Assembly: GCA_963791145.1 (NCBI GenBank)
Contig: CAWBRT010000007.1
Location: forward strand, 124,001-188,000
Source: CAWBRT01 sp963791145
GTDB lineage: Bacteria > Acidobacteriota > Terriglobia > Terriglobales > Acidobacteriaceae
DNA length: 64,000 nucleotides
Reading direction: 5' to 3'
The position numbers and the translations under genes were made by a program. The notes beneath the pieces are model-generated. The model was not told the origin of the DNA and made no database searches. It worked only from the letters and a program-made list of their open reading frames with translations. Numbering within the stretch: position 1 is the first letter of the stretch; every line of letters starts with the position of its first letter. Below, in pieces: positions 7,892-16,315 of this stretch.

Positions 7892-8707
7892 CTAATTCGC
7901 CTTGGCAGGCTGGATCGTCTTCGGCGTGCTCAGGTAGCCGCTGATCGCGTCTTTGTCCACCTTGAAGACCACCACTTCATACAACGAGCGGTCGCGTCCG
8001 GTATAGAACTGCAGCGGCTCGTTGGCCGTGCGATCCTTCTTCTCGATCGTGCGGTCGTCGGCGATGACGTTCATGGTGAACTTCGAGCGCTTGGAGTCGG
8101 CCTTCTTCAGCTGCAGGCTGATGGTTGAAACCGGCTGCCGCTTTCCCTTGTGCAGGGTGAACTCGAAGTAATTGCGGTCGCCCTTCTGCTTCAGGTATTC
8201 CAGCTCGTCGTGATTGCGCGCGATCAATCCGCTCTGCACGCCGAGATCGCCAATGGCCTTTTCCAGCTTAGCCTTGGTCGCTTCCAGGTCGGTGCGCGTG
8301 GTGGCGATGTCCTGCTTGGCGCCGCCCAGATCGGTCTTCACCCCTGTGACCTCGCCGGTAACCTGCGAGACCTGCTGCTGGGTCTTTTTCTGCGCGGCCG
8401 TCAGCTGCTGTTGCTGCTGCTTGAGTTCTGCCGTGCGCTTGTCGATCTCCGCCTGCGTCATTCCGACCTTGGAGCCGAGCGCCTGCACCGACTCCGAAAC
8501 CGACTTGTTGGTCAACTGCAGCCTGTCCTGGAGCTGCTTGTTGGAGGCTTCCAGAGTCTGCTGCTTCTGCTCCAATCCCTGCACGCGGCCACGCAGGTCG
8601 AACAGCAGGAATAACGAAACCAGTACGTAAACGGCGGCCACGCCAAGAACCACGTTGCGCGCAGTGTTGCTCTTGCCGGCCGCTTCCGAGGCCTTTTCCT
8701 CAAGCAT
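7892..8707 (-). CDS. single-pass membrane protein with long coiled coil, unknown function
   Basis: 271 residues: a short cytoplasmic N-terminus, one transmembrane helix (about 18-40), then a coiled coil of roughly 120 residues very rich in Gln, Lys and Ala (about 45-165). A compact C-terminal beta-rich domain (about 175-260) contains an FEFTLHKGKRQPVSTI segment. I do not recognise a named family. The layout suggests a periplasmic tether or structural protein held at the inner membrane. It is convergent with the YdcF-like gene and divergent from the ABM gene. Confidence 0.6.
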   Translation of the reverse strand: MLEEKASEAAGKSNTARNVVLGVAAVYVLVSLFLLFDLRGRVQGLEQKQQTLEASNKQLQDRLQLTNKSVSESVQALGSKVGMTQAEIDKRTAELKQQQQQLTAAQKKTQQQVSQVTGEVTGVKTDLGGAKQDIATTRTDLEATKAKLEKAIGDLGVQSGLIARNHDELEYLKQKGDRNYFEFTLHKGKRQPVSTISLQLKKADSKRSKFTMNVIADDRTIEKKDRTANEPLQFYTGRDRSLYEVVVFKVDKDAISGYLSTPKTIQPAKAN

Positions 8708-8980
8708 GGTATTACTCCTTTTACGTTCAGTTACTCGCGATTGTTACAGCCACGTTTCACAGTGTCAATCAGAGAAAACCCAGGAGAGGCGTAAGCACCG
8801 GGTGTTAGTCTCGGTTCGCCGGGGCGGCTTTTTGGACTATAAGTTCTGAGAACGCCTGTCACTCAGTTTCTACTCTCGTTTGCGCTTGAACCTGAGCAGG
8901 TTTCTCAATAGTCTTCTCTCTCATTGCTCGCTTGTTTCCGAGAATGTCAAACCCTTTCAATTGTGTGAGAGGAGTCCCAA

Positions 8981-9304
8981 ATGTTTGCGCGAATCGTTGA
9001 ATTCAGGTGCTACTCTGGACAAACTGAGGAACTGTGCAGAGCTGTCGATGAAAAGGTACTGCCCATTTTGAAAAAGCAACGCGGATTTCACGACGCGATC
9101 ACCTTGGCGTCGAACGCTGATCCCGAGCGTGTGTTGGGAATAAGCTTCTGGAACAGCCGCGAGGATGCCGAACGTTACAATCGGCAAGAATATTCGATCA
9201 TAGTCGAGATGCTGCGGAGCTTCTGCCGATCCGATCCCATGATTGAGACCTTCGACGTGGAGTCATCCACCTCTCACCGCATCTCTATGGGAAAAGCTGC
9301 TTAG
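8981..9304 (+). CDS. antibiotic biosynthesis monooxygenase (ABM) domain protein
   Basis: 107 residues, one ABM ferredoxin-like domain. It begins with FARIVEFRCYSGQTEEL and carries KKQRGFHDAITL and the ISFWNSREDAERYN block typical of the family, which includes heme-degrading and quinone-oxidising monooxygenases as well as many proteins of unknown role. The ATG follows GAGAGGAGTCCCAA. It is a single gene followed by a palindromic repeat that may end transcription. Substrate unknown. Confidence 0.75.
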   Translation: MFARIVEFRCYSGQTEELCRAVDEKVLPILKKQRGFHDAITLASNADPERVLGISFWNSREDAERYNRQEYSIIVEMLRSFCRSDPMIETFDVESSTSHRISMGKAA

Positions 9305-9305
9305 C

Positions 9306-9350
9306 AGGTGCCCCACGTTCGACCGTTGTTGTTGGCTAACGTGGGGTAGT
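9306..9350 (+). repeat. GTGCCCCACGTT...AACGTGGGG palindromic repeat
   Basis: GGTGCCCCACGTTCG is matched by GGCTAACGTGGGGTAGT around a short loop and followed by seven Ts, so it can act as a terminator for the ABM gene. Relatives occur at 11080-11121, 15500-15535, 29490-29530 and 29550-29590. Confidence 0.6.
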
Positions 9351-9387
9351 TTTTTTGTCCCGCGCTGGCCACCGAAATTCTCGGGAG

Positions 9388-11004
9388 CTAATGACCCTGA
9401 GCCGCTCTTGCCTGCATCTCCCTCGCGATTTGCCTTCCCAACCCACAGCAATAGAGATCGAAGTGATTCCTTCCCGGCAGGTAGGTAAACTCCGCATCCG
9501 AGCCGAGCCGCTTCAGTTCTTGCTGCAGCAACCGCACGGAAGTCTCCAGGTGGAAGCTGTCCTCGGTACCGACAAAGACATGGATCTTGCCTTTGAGCTT
9601 CGGCCCGAGCGTCTCCCAGTTCTCGCGCAGGATTCGCGCGATATCGTATTTCTCCCAGGCGGCCGCCACGGCTAAATTGATGGCGCCGGTCGCGCGGTCG
9701 AACAGTTGCATCGGCCGGCCGTCGGCTCCGCGCGGGCTGAAGACCCACTCGAACGACGCCATCTGCCCGCCGTATTCGCCCAGCACCTGCTCCTGCTGCG
9801 CATAATCGCGCAACGATTCCGCCTCTTTGCCGTCCATGCGCACCAGCATCCAGGGTTTGCCGTTGGCTTTCAGGTAGAAGTTGCTTCCGGGCTTGGCGCC
9901 GGCGATGTCGGGTCCGGTGAAATGGCGGAAGTCGACCGGATCGGGCGAGGTAGACCAGGTTCCGCCAAAGAACTCCGGGTAGGTGATCTGCAGCCACAGG
10001 CTCGACCAGCCTCCCGAGGAGTGTCCGGTGAGAAAGCGGCCCTCGGGTACTGCCTGCATCGGATAGCGTGACTCCAGGTAGGGAATCAGCTCGCGTACCA
10101 GCGCCTCTCCCCAGGGGCCGTTGTTTACCGAATCGGCGAATTCGTGCGCGCCGGTGGGCAGCGAGACGTCGAGCAGGACGTAGATCATCTCCGGCGAACT
10201 GCCATCGGCCATCTCCTCGCGGATCCTGTCGCCGTAGTAGCGGCGCAGATCACGCCCCGTTGCGCCGAACCCAGGCACGAGGTAAACAGTCGGGAAACGC
10301 CTCACGTCCCCTGGCACCCGCTGGTTTTGCCCCTGCGGTTCGCGTCTTTCTTCCTTCTGCTGGGCGCTCGGCGGCAGCACCACCATGGCCCGCATCGCGA
10401 TCGGGCGGCCGTAGAATCGCGACAGCACCGGGCTGATGAAGTCGATCCGCTCCATTCCCCGAGGAAGCTCCTCGGCCTTCTCCGCCGCGACGCGCAGATC
10501 AAGCATCAGATGCACCGCCGCTGCCGTGCAGGGTTCGAATGATTTCAGCAGCACGGCTTTCATCCGCAGATTGCCGGGAGAAAAGAACTCGTAGTTCGCG
10601 CTGTGATTTACGTCGAGCATGGCCATGGCGTAATAGTCGCCAGGGGGAGCCGCGGAGAATGCCGCCGGGAAGGCCCTCTCGCCGGAATCCACGCTGACGG
10701 ATTCTCCCGGCATAACCCCGTCGATCTCGCTCGCCGCAATCCAGGTCTTGCGCGTTTCGTCGCCGAATCCCGGCGCAAGAAAGCCATGAACAGGGGTGCT
10801 CGCGCTGAGCAGCACCAGCAGGCGTCCGGAGTATGGACCAGCGCCCAGCGCCGGCGCGATGGTCACCTCGAAGCGCGGGTTGCGCGCGCACGGAGTCCCC
10901 GGCAGATGCCGCTGTTGCACCTGCTGCGGCCATAACGCAGCCGATGCCGTTGCCAGCCAGAAGATCAGCAGAGCGAACTTTGCCCGGGTGCCTCTAATTT
11001 CCAT
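9388..11004 (-). CDS. secreted alpha/beta-hydrolase (esterase D/enterochelin-esterase-like)
   Basis: 538 residues with a signal peptide (hydrophobic 8-24, cleavage near the Ala-rich segment), an N-terminal beta-rich domain of about 180 residues and a C-terminal alpha/beta-hydrolase domain. The nucleophile elbow is GHSSGG (Ser about 329); a late Asp lies in VFVGTEDSFHL and the catalytic His in GRNHFDLY, giving a complete triad. The order resembles putative esterases of the Fes/IroE group, which cleave ester bonds of siderophores or esterified carbohydrates; the real substrate is unknown. Single gene, with about 480 bp of upstream spacer that contains a candidate ncRNA on the other strand. Confidence 0.75.
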   Translation of the reverse strand: MEIRGTRAKFALLIFWLATASAALWPQQVQQRHLPGTPCARNPRFEVTIAPALGAGPYSGRLLVLLSASTPVHGFLAPGFGDETRKTWIAASEIDGVMPGESVSVDSGERAFPAAFSAAPPGDYYAMAMLDVNHSANYEFFSPGNLRMKAVLLKSFEPCTAAAVHLMLDLRVAAEKAEELPRGMERIDFISPVLSRFYGRPIAMRAMVVLPPSAQQKEERREPQGQNQRVPGDVRRFPTVYLVPGFGATGRDLRRYYGDRIREEMADGSSPEMIYVLLDVSLPTGAHEFADSVNNGPWGEALVRELIPYLESRYPMQAVPEGRFLTGHSSGGWSSLWLQITYPEFFGGTWSTSPDPVDFRHFTGPDIAGAKPGSNFYLKANGKPWMLVRMDGKEAESLRDYAQQEQVLGEYGGQMASFEWVFSPRGADGRPMQLFDRATGAINLAVAAAWEKYDIARILRENWETLGPKLKGKIHVFVGTEDSFHLETSVRLLQQELKRLGSDAEFTYLPGRNHFDLYCCGLGRQIAREMQARAAQGH

Positions 11005-11079
11005 GGCGCGAGCTATTGTACCGGTTCAGGGAAGGCGATGATGTAACCACCAGGAAGTTGTCATGGCGAGCGAAAGCGC

Positions 11080-11121
11080 AGGTGCCCCATGTTTGCCTTC
11101 CGTTTGGCAAACGTGGGGTAG
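11080..11121 (+). repeat. GTGCCCCATGTTTGCC...GGCAAACGTGGGG palindromic repeat
   Basis: The two arms (CCCCATGTTTGCC and GGCAAACGTGGGG) pair over 13 positions. Same family as 9306-9350. It lies just before the candidate ncRNA. Confidence 0.65.
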
Positions 11122-11149
11122 TGTGCTTTAGCCGCTGTGCTGAACAGGG

Positions 11150-11380
11150 AAGATTTTGCGGGAAAAAGTAGGGGCGGGCCGAACAGCTGGCGGAGAAGCA
11201 GCACCGGGAGGTAAATATTCGCAGCCGGAAACGCCTGCTTTTCCCCAGCGGTTGTCCTCCGGCGACGGTGGTTAACGTACTGCGGAGGAAAGCCCGCCCC
11301 GCATCGCGGTGCGCATAGAGTTGGCGGTGACCGCGAATGAACTTCAAAACTACGGCGCTGGTCGGGCCAGCGCCTTTTTT
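11150..11380 (+). ncRNA. candidate structured small RNA, unassigned
   Basis: The region between the esterase and hpt (both minus strand) can fold on the plus strand into a closed three-way junction. GGGGCGGGC (11171-11179) pairs with GCCCGCCCC (11292-11300). Inside this, GCTGG/CCAGC plus GAGAAGCAG/CTGCTTTTC (11186-11249) form one arm and TCCTCCG/CGGAGGA (11255-11289) the other. A further GCGG-TGA-CCGC hairpin follows, then a strong intrinsic terminator. No coding frame is plausible and neither neighbour uses this strand. It does not look like 6S, SRP, tmRNA, RNase P or a common riboswitch. The 5' end is a guess. Confidence 0.45.
11354..11380 (+). terminator. intrinsic terminator of the candidate ncRNA
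   Basis: GGCGCTGG (11354-11361) and CCAGCGCC (11367-11374) form a perfect 8-bp stem with a 5-nt loop, followed directly by six Ts. The T-run is on the plus strand only, so a plus-strand transcript must end here. Confidence 0.8.
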
Positions 11381-11488
11381 AAGTGCCGTTGTCAATGGCA
11401 CGGGGTGTCCCTTATATATCGGCCCGAGGCGGGAATACTTTAGCGTGAATCCCCATTAACTCTCGCGAAAATCACTGCGGCGGAATCT

Positions 11489-12004
11489 TTATGACAGCAC
11501 GCAGATATCGGGAAGATTGCGGTATTGTTCGGCGTAGTCCATGCCGTAGCCGACCACGAACTCGTCCGGGATCTCAAAGCCCACGTAGTCCACTTGGATG
11601 GGCGCCAGGCGGCGCGGCACTTTATCCAGCAGGGTGGCGATTCGCAGCGTCTTGGGGCGCTTGGCCAGCAGGATCTTGGTCAGATAGGAGAGTGTCAGGC
11701 CGGTGTCGAGAATGTCCTCCACCAGGATGACGTTCTTTCCTTCCAGCGACTGGTCCACATCCTTCAGCAGCTTCACCTCGCCGCTGTTATGTTTCTCGTT
11801 GCCGTAGCTGGAAACCGAGATGAAGTCGAAGGTGGTATCCAACTCTATGGCGCGCGCCAGGTCGCTCAGAAAGATCGCCGCGCCCTTCAGCACGCCCACC
11901 AGCACCACCTGTTCCCCGGCGAAGTCCAGGGTGATCTTCTGGCCGATCTGCCGCACTCGCCGGCTTATCTGTTCGTACGTGAATAGGACCTTCAGGTCGG
12001 ACAC
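11489..12004 (-). CDS. hpt: hypoxanthine phosphoribosyltransferase
   Basis: Transfers phosphoribose from PRPP to hypoxanthine or guanine in purine salvage. From GTG 12004 (after a GGAG seven bases upstream) the product is 171 residues, the normal size, starting at KVLFTYEQI. Seen in order: VVLVGVLKGAAIFLSDLAR (PPi-loop region), the VSSYGNEKHNSGEV flexible loop with Ser-Tyr, and the PRPP-binding VILVEDILDTGLTL, then VGYGMDYAEQYRNLP at the end. The frame stays open to an ATG at 12124, but that 40-residue extension is translated from a dispersed palindromic repeat (12031-12070), so the shorter start is preferred. Single gene, divergent from adenosine deaminase; both belong to purine salvage. Confidence 0.92.
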   Translation of the reverse strand: MSDLKVLFTYEQISRRVRQIGQKITLDFAGEQVVLVGVLKGAAIFLSDLARAIELDTTFDFISVSSYGNEKHNSGEVKLLKDVDQSLEGKNVILVEDILDTGLTLSYLTKILLAKRPKTLRIATLLDKVPRRLAPIQVDYVGFEIPDEFVVGYGMDYAEQYRNLPDICVLS

Positions 12005-12030
12005 CAGTCTGCTCCAGCCGTAACCCAGAA

Positions 12031-12070
12031 CCGGGGCCCCCGGCAAACGCATTGGCGTTTGCTGGGGTGG
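12031..12070. repeat. 46-bp-family palindromic repeat in the hpt leader
   Basis: GGGGCCCCCGGCAAACGC, a short ATT loop and GGCGTTTGCTGGGGTG form a hairpin. The same motif occurs inside a REP-H hairpin at 18424-18462 and in three tandem units at 55597-55722. Confidence 0.6.
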
Positions 12071-12164
12071 AAGAACTGCGGAAAATCGGATGGTAGAAGG
12101 ATTCGAGCAAATCTTCAAGCGCATGTCTCAACGCAGGCCCGGTCGCCCTCGGACGGCAAGTTGC

Positions 12165-12211
12165 GCGTAGGCCCGGCCGCCCTCGGCCGGGCGGGCGAGC
12201 GAAAGCTCGCC
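12165..12211. repeat. GTAGGCCCGGCCGCC... double-hairpin repeat
   Basis: GCCCGGCCG/CGGCCGGGC and GGCGAGC-GAAA-GCTCGCC form two adjacent hairpins. Related copies lie at 17949-17994 and 21034-21082. Confidence 0.6.
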
Positions 12212-12365
12212 TCATGCTATCCAGCGTGGGGCCCGTGGCCTTTTGCTTGAAATTCAAATTGACCACCATCAGCGCCCTCTGCCGAAGTCTGTTGGCGATT
12301 TCGAAAGCCGCCATTTATCATTACTGTTCGGCTGCACACAACTTTCATCTGGAGGGTTCCGGCCA

Positions 12366-13946
12366 ATGCGCTTGCGCGGGGCATGGTGTTTGGCGGTTCT
12401 GGTTTCTCTTGCGCTTCTCATGCCGCAACCGGCTTCCGCGCGCCAAGCCAACGAGCCTCCCGCCGCCGCCGGCCCAGGCGCGCCGCCACCCGCGCAGGAA
12501 TCCGCCGAGCAGAAAACCGCTCAGCTTATGGATTCCCTTCGTTCCAACGGACCGGCGCTCTATGCTTTTCTCAAGCAGATGCCGAAGGGCACGGACCTGC
12601 ACAATCACATTACCGGTGCCGCTTACGCCGAGAGCTATGCCCGCTTTGCCGCCGAGTCGCATCTCTGCCTCGAGGTGCGAACCATGACCCTGATGCGTCC
12701 TCCTTGCAAGGACGGGCAGACCGACGCGGTGCAGTCGCTTGTCGACCCTGTGCTCTACCGCCAGATGATCGACGCCTGGTCGATGCGCGACTGGCATCGG
12801 GCTACTGAATCCGGACACGACCACTTCTTCGACGCCTTTTACCGCTTCGGCGCCGCCACTCGCGGACACCTTGGCGCAATGCTCGCCGAAACCGTCGCCC
12901 GCGCCTCCGACGGCCATGTGCAGTATTTGGAATTGATGATCCATCCCGACGACGGCAAAGCCATGGAACTGGCCGCCAAGATCCAGTGGGACGAGAACTT
13001 CGCCCGCATGCGCGACAAGCTGCTCGCCTCCGGGATGGACAGTGCGATCGCCGCGTCGCGCCGCAACCTCGATGCCTACGAGGCCGAACGAGACCGCATT
13101 CTCAACTGCCGTGAGCGCAACCGGGCGCTGGTGCGCGCCGGCTGTGAAGTCACCGTGCGCTACATCTACCCGGTCTTGCGCGCGGCTTCGCCCACGCAGG
13201 TGTTTGCGCAGATGCTGCTGGCCTTCGAACTGGGACGGCAGGACCGCCGCATGGTAGCCGTCAACATGGTGCAGCCGGAAGACTGGCTGGTGCCCATGCG
13301 CGACTTCCGCCTGCAGATGCGCATGCTGGGATTCCTCAAGCAGTTCTACCCGGACGTGCACGTCACCCTGCATGCCGGCGAGCTGGCGCCCGGCCTGGTG
13401 CCGCCCGAAGGACTTCGCTTCCACATTCGCGACTCCATCGAGATCGGACGCGCCGAGCGCATCGGCCACGGCGTCGATGTCATGTACGAAGAGGACCCGC
13501 AAGAGCTGCTGAACCTCATGCAGCGCCGGAACGTGCTGGTCGAGATCAATCTGAGCAGCAATGATGCCGTGCTCGGCGTGAAGGGCAAACAGCATCCTCT
13601 GGCGGTTTATCTCAAAGCCGGCGTGCCGGTGGCGCTTTCGACCGACGACGAGGGTGTGCTGCGCTCGGAGATCACGCGCGAATACCAGCGCGCGGTCGAA
13701 GACCAGGGACTCGACTATCCCACGCTCAAGAAGATGGTCCGCGATGGAATGGAGCACGCCTTCCTGCCGGGCCAGAGCCTGTGGACCGACCGGCAGAAGT
13801 TCCTCCCGGTCAAGGAATGCGCCGCCGAGAAGCCCTTCTCACGCCCGCCCGGCGCCTCGTGCCAGAAGTTTCTAGGCGGCAGTGAAAAAGCTCGCCAGCA
13901 GTGGCAACTGGAGGGCGCGCTGGCCGAATTCGAGGCCTCACACTAA
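12366..13946 (+). CDS. secreted adenosine deaminase (ADGF-like)
   Basis: 526 residues from ATG 12366, behind GGAGG. A signal peptide (hydrophobic about 8-20, then Ala-Ser-Ala) is followed by a Pro/Ala-rich linker and a metal-dependent amidohydrolase barrel. Metal and catalytic motifs are present: DLHNH (His79, His81), VTLHAGE, ERIGHG and the late ALSTDDEGV with the metal-binding Asp. Length and N-terminal extension match secreted ADGF-type enzymes, longer than the ~340-residue cytosolic Add. It deaminates adenosine or deoxyadenosine to inosine outside the cytoplasm, giving substrates that hpt, divergently encoded next door, could salvage after uptake. Two extra cysteine-rich segments (about residues 100-115 and 480-500) may form disulfides. 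Confidence 0.88.
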   Translation: MRLRGAWCLAVLVSLALLMPQPASARQANEPPAAAGPGAPPPAQESAEQKTAQLMDSLRSNGPALYAFLKQMPKGTDLHNHITGAAYAESYARFAAESHLCLEVRTMTLMRPPCKDGQTDAVQSLVDPVLYRQMIDAWSMRDWHRATESGHDHFFDAFYRFGAATRGHLGAMLAETVARASDGHVQYLELMIHPDDGKAMELAAKIQWDENFARMRDKLLASGMDSAIAASRRNLDAYEAERDRILNCRERNRALVRAGCEVTVRYIYPVLRAASPTQVFAQMLLAFELGRQDRRMVAVNMVQPEDWLVPMRDFRLQMRMLGFLKQFYPDVHVTLHAGELAPGLVPPEGLRFHIRDSIEIGRAERIGHGVDVMYEEDPQELLNLMQRRNVLVEINLSSNDAVLGVKGKQHPLAVYLKAGVPVALSTDDEGVLRSEITREYQRAVEDQGLDYPTLKKMVRDGMEHAFLPGQSLWTDRQKFLPVKECAAEKPFSRPPGASCQKFLGGSEKARQQWQLEGALAEFEASH

Positions 13947-14307
13947 AAGCAGTTTCTAGTTTCGAGTTGCCCGAATCTCCCTTCGTCTCTCCGCGCCTAT
14001 TCTTTCTGCGCGGCTCTCGGCTTCCGCGGTCACCTGCCTTTACGAGTACGTCATTCCGTCTATAACGACGTTGGGATTGTCAAGGCACACGACTCCCATT
14101 GCGGGGCGGTGCCTTTTTCCTTTCCCCAGCGTTGTTGCTTTTGTTGTTGCTTTTCTGCGAAGCATAACCAGGCTCGTTGGTAGAATCTGCGGTGGAACTG
14201 GTTCCACCAACCATCTATTCGGTCCCGCAGTGCGGGACCAAGATTCTCTTCTTCGAACTCCCCTGCTCTCAAGGGAGGCGGGCTGCCCACACAAGCGACC
14301 GGCTCAG
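13947..14307. other. non-coding region containing the 3' end of the IS110-type element
   Basis: No gene. It contains two close hairpins: GGTGGAAC-TG-GTTCCACC at 14191-14208 and GGTCCCGCAGTGCGGGACC at 14221-14239. They lie just downstream of the transposase on its strand, where some IS110-family elements (IS1111 group) place their bridge RNA. The exact element end cannot be set. Confidence 0.4.
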
Positions 14308-15346
14308 TTACTGCTTGCCACGGAATGACTCGGGCTCACCCGCATGACGAACCAGCTCCGCGTACGTCCACTGGTTGCGGAGCATCCAGTACAACCTCAC
14401 GGCCAAGCGGCGGGCCACCATCACCTTGGCCACTGCGCGATTGCCCTTACGCACCCACAGGCGTTTGTAGGCGCGCTTTAACTCCTCATCGAAGCGCACT
14501 GCCGTTTGCCCGGCCTCGACCAACAGAAACCGCATCAACGCCGATCCCTGTTTGCTGATGTGTCCCAGCCGCTGCTTGCCGCCCGAGCTGTACTCGCTCG
14601 GTACCAGGCCGAGATAGCTGGGTACCTTGCGGGCATGGGCAAAGCGGGTTACATCGCCCAAGGTAAGCACCGCCGCCAGCGCCGTCTGTACCCCAATGCC
14701 AGGATGAGTCATCAGCAGCAGGCTGGCAGGACGCCTTTTCGCCTCCGCCGCAATCAAAACATCCAGCTCGGCGATCTGCTGATCCAGTAATCCTACCCAC
14801 TGCAACAACTGATCGCGACGACGGGCCGCGTGCGGCATCATCTCCAGATCGGCCAACAACTGGCGTCCCGCCATCGTCCACAGCCGCTTGCCCTTCTGCA
14901 CCCCCTGGTTCATAGCCAGAGACTGCAACTGGTTCTTGGCCGCCGTCCGCGCCTTCAGACGGTGATGCCGGTCCATCAGCAACTGCCGCACATCCCGCTC
15001 TGCTTCGCTCGGCACCCAGATCCGCGGAAACCGCTCCTCCACCATCAGCCGCATCAACAGCTCGGCATCCCGCCGATCCGTCTTCTGCTTGCGCGTCTCC
15101 GCCGCACGTATCTTGGCCGCATCGCCCACCCACAGCTCGTGCCCGCTCTCGGCCAGCAACCGCCGAAACCACTGACACGGCGCCCCAGCCTCGATCCCGA
15201 CCCTCGTCGGCCCTTTTCAACCCCTGGTAAAACGCTATTGCTTCCTGAGGATGCGCCAGCCTCTTCTCGGTCACTTCCTCACTTCGGTTGTCAAAGATCG
15301 ACAAAACCTGAAACCCAGCATGGAAATCACAGCCTATAATCAACAT
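14308..15346 (-). pseudogene. IS110-family transposase, one frameshift
   Basis: Starts at ATG 15346 with an N-terminal RuvC-like DEDD domain (LIIGCDFHAGFQVLSI) and ends with a Transposase_20 domain: LLLMTHPGIGVQTALAAV, then YLGLVPSEYSSGGKQRLGHISKQG with the catalytic Ser region. About 345 residues when joined, the normal size. After FYQGLK the frame shifts at an A4 run (T4 on the plus strand, 15214-15217) and continues as GIEAGAPCQWFRRLLAESGHELWV, so one A is extra. IS110 elements are not known to need frameshifting, so this is either a decayed copy or a homopolymer error. Confidence 0.8.
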
Positions 15347-15419
15347 CGTTGGCTCCGTTCCCGAGTCCCGGTTTGCTTCGTCGCTGACCATCGTACTCTG
15401 GCCAGCGGAGCCAACGTCG
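15347..15419 (-). promoter_or_regulatory. 11-bp inverted repeat in the 5' non-coding end of the IS110-type element
   Basis: CGTTGGCTCCG (15347-15357) and CGGAGCCAACG (15409-15419) are perfect complements separated by 51 bp, immediately upstream of the transposase start. In IS110-group elements the bridge RNA that chooses donor and target is encoded here. The position fits, but loop specificity was not tested. Confidence 0.4.
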
Positions 15420-15557
15420 TTATGAGATCAAGCGAGCGCGCGTTTTGCGCGAGTCGAGGAATCTTGCGTTTCTTTTGAGGTCAAGAAATACAGGTTGGCG
15501 GTGCCTCATATTTGGCTTCTTCCGTTGGCAAGCATAGGTTAGCTCCGTACGAAAGAA

Positions 15558-15602
15558 AGGCGTTTCATCCTCCCGCGACGACACGGGAAAGGTGAAACGC
15601 CT
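15558..15602. repeat. hairpin AGGCGTTTCA...TGAAACGCCT
   Basis: Ten perfect base pairs (15558-15567 with 15593-15602) around a 25-nt loop that can fold again (CCCGCG...CGGG), just downstream of the minus-strand gene at 15635. No T-run follows on either strand. A short GAAACTT array (15607-15629) adjoins it. Confidence 0.4.
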
Positions 15603-15634
15603 GGCTTGAAACTTGAAACTCGAAACTTGTCTTT

Positions 15635-16135
15635 TTACGACTCTACCGGCTCCAGTTTTGCCAGCTCCGCTTCCACCGGCGAAAACTTGTTGCGCAGGAA
15701 ATCCTTCAGTTCGTCGAAGCTGGTGAAAACCTCGGTCGCGCAGCCGAGAATCCAGCCACTGACCTGCTCGATCGGCATATTAATGACCAGGTAAACCGGC
15801 AGTGCGCGGCGATAGGCCATGGTGATTTCGCCTTGGGTTCCGCCGCCGCGGCCGGCATATTCGTCCCAGTAGGCAACCAGGTAGTCGCAGCGCGTCTCCA
15901 GCCGGGTCAGGTCATGATCGATAATCTTGCGAACGGTTTTCTGGAACCGCTGAAAGTCGGTTCTCTTCCATGTCCGATAGTCCCGAATTTCCACGGGGCT
16001 CAGGTTCTTGCGATCGTCGAGGGTGGGGCCGAAAACTTGGTGGCCCAGTTCCTGTAGAAAAGGTGTGATCTCCGCCCGCCAGCCTTTTCCCTGGTCGGGA
16101 GCATACTCAACCGCGCCGCACAGATAAGCAAACAT
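15635..16135 (-). CDS. nucleoside 2-deoxyribosyltransferase-like protein
   Basis: 166 residues. The N-terminus (FAYLCGAVEYAPDQGKGWRAEI) and the central RGGGTQGEITMAYRRALPVYLV follow the pattern of the nucleoside 2-deoxyribosyltransferase/MazG-like Rossmann-type fold, where a Gly-Thr-x-x-Glu motif binds the substrate. The Glu in GEITMA would be the nucleophile. Members exchange bases on deoxynucleosides or cleave N-glycosidic bonds; many are uncharacterised. It sits alone between the IS110 element and the sirtuin. Function is inferred from fold-level resemblance only. Confidence 0.5.
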   Translation of the reverse strand: MFAYLCGAVEYAPDQGKGWRAEITPFLQELGHQVFGPTLDDRKNLSPVEIRDYRTWKRTDFQRFQKTVRKIIDHDLTRLETRCDYLVAYWDEYAGRGGGTQGEITMAYRRALPVYLVINMPIEQVSGWILGCATEVFTSFDELKDFLRNKFSPVEAELAKLEPVES

Positions 16136-16315
16136 TAAAGATCGACCTCCGCGCCCGTGTCCCCGGCGATACCGCTAGTGCGTTCGCAGGGGCGCAGTAT
16201 TGGCGTCAGGCACACTCATTGTACTTTTGCCTTTTGCGTGGTCAAGAGAGAAAGCGCTTGGACATGAATCGACCGTAATCAGCACTTTTGGGACCAATGA
16301 TTAATTTCGCAACTC

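Noticed and set aside
11150..11380. RNase P RNA or 6S RNA assignment for the structured region
   Set aside because: A GAGGAAAG string recalls RNase P, but it is near the 3' end, the P4 partner is missing, and the three-way junction does not match 6S RNA.
11489..12124. A 211-residue hpt with a 40-residue N-terminal extension
   Set aside because: The extension is translated palindromic repeat, and a GTG with a ribosome site at 12004 gives the normal length.
12345..13757. A 470-codon minus-strand frame opposite adenosine deaminase
   Set aside because: It is the antisense of a high-GC gene, with His/Gln/Arg-rich low-complexity sequence and no family pattern; the plus-strand gene has clear catalytic motifs.
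14308..15346. Programmed frameshift in the IS110-type transposase
   Set aside because: The A4 run before GGG could slip, but IS110 family members are translated from one frame and other genes here show similar single-base indels.
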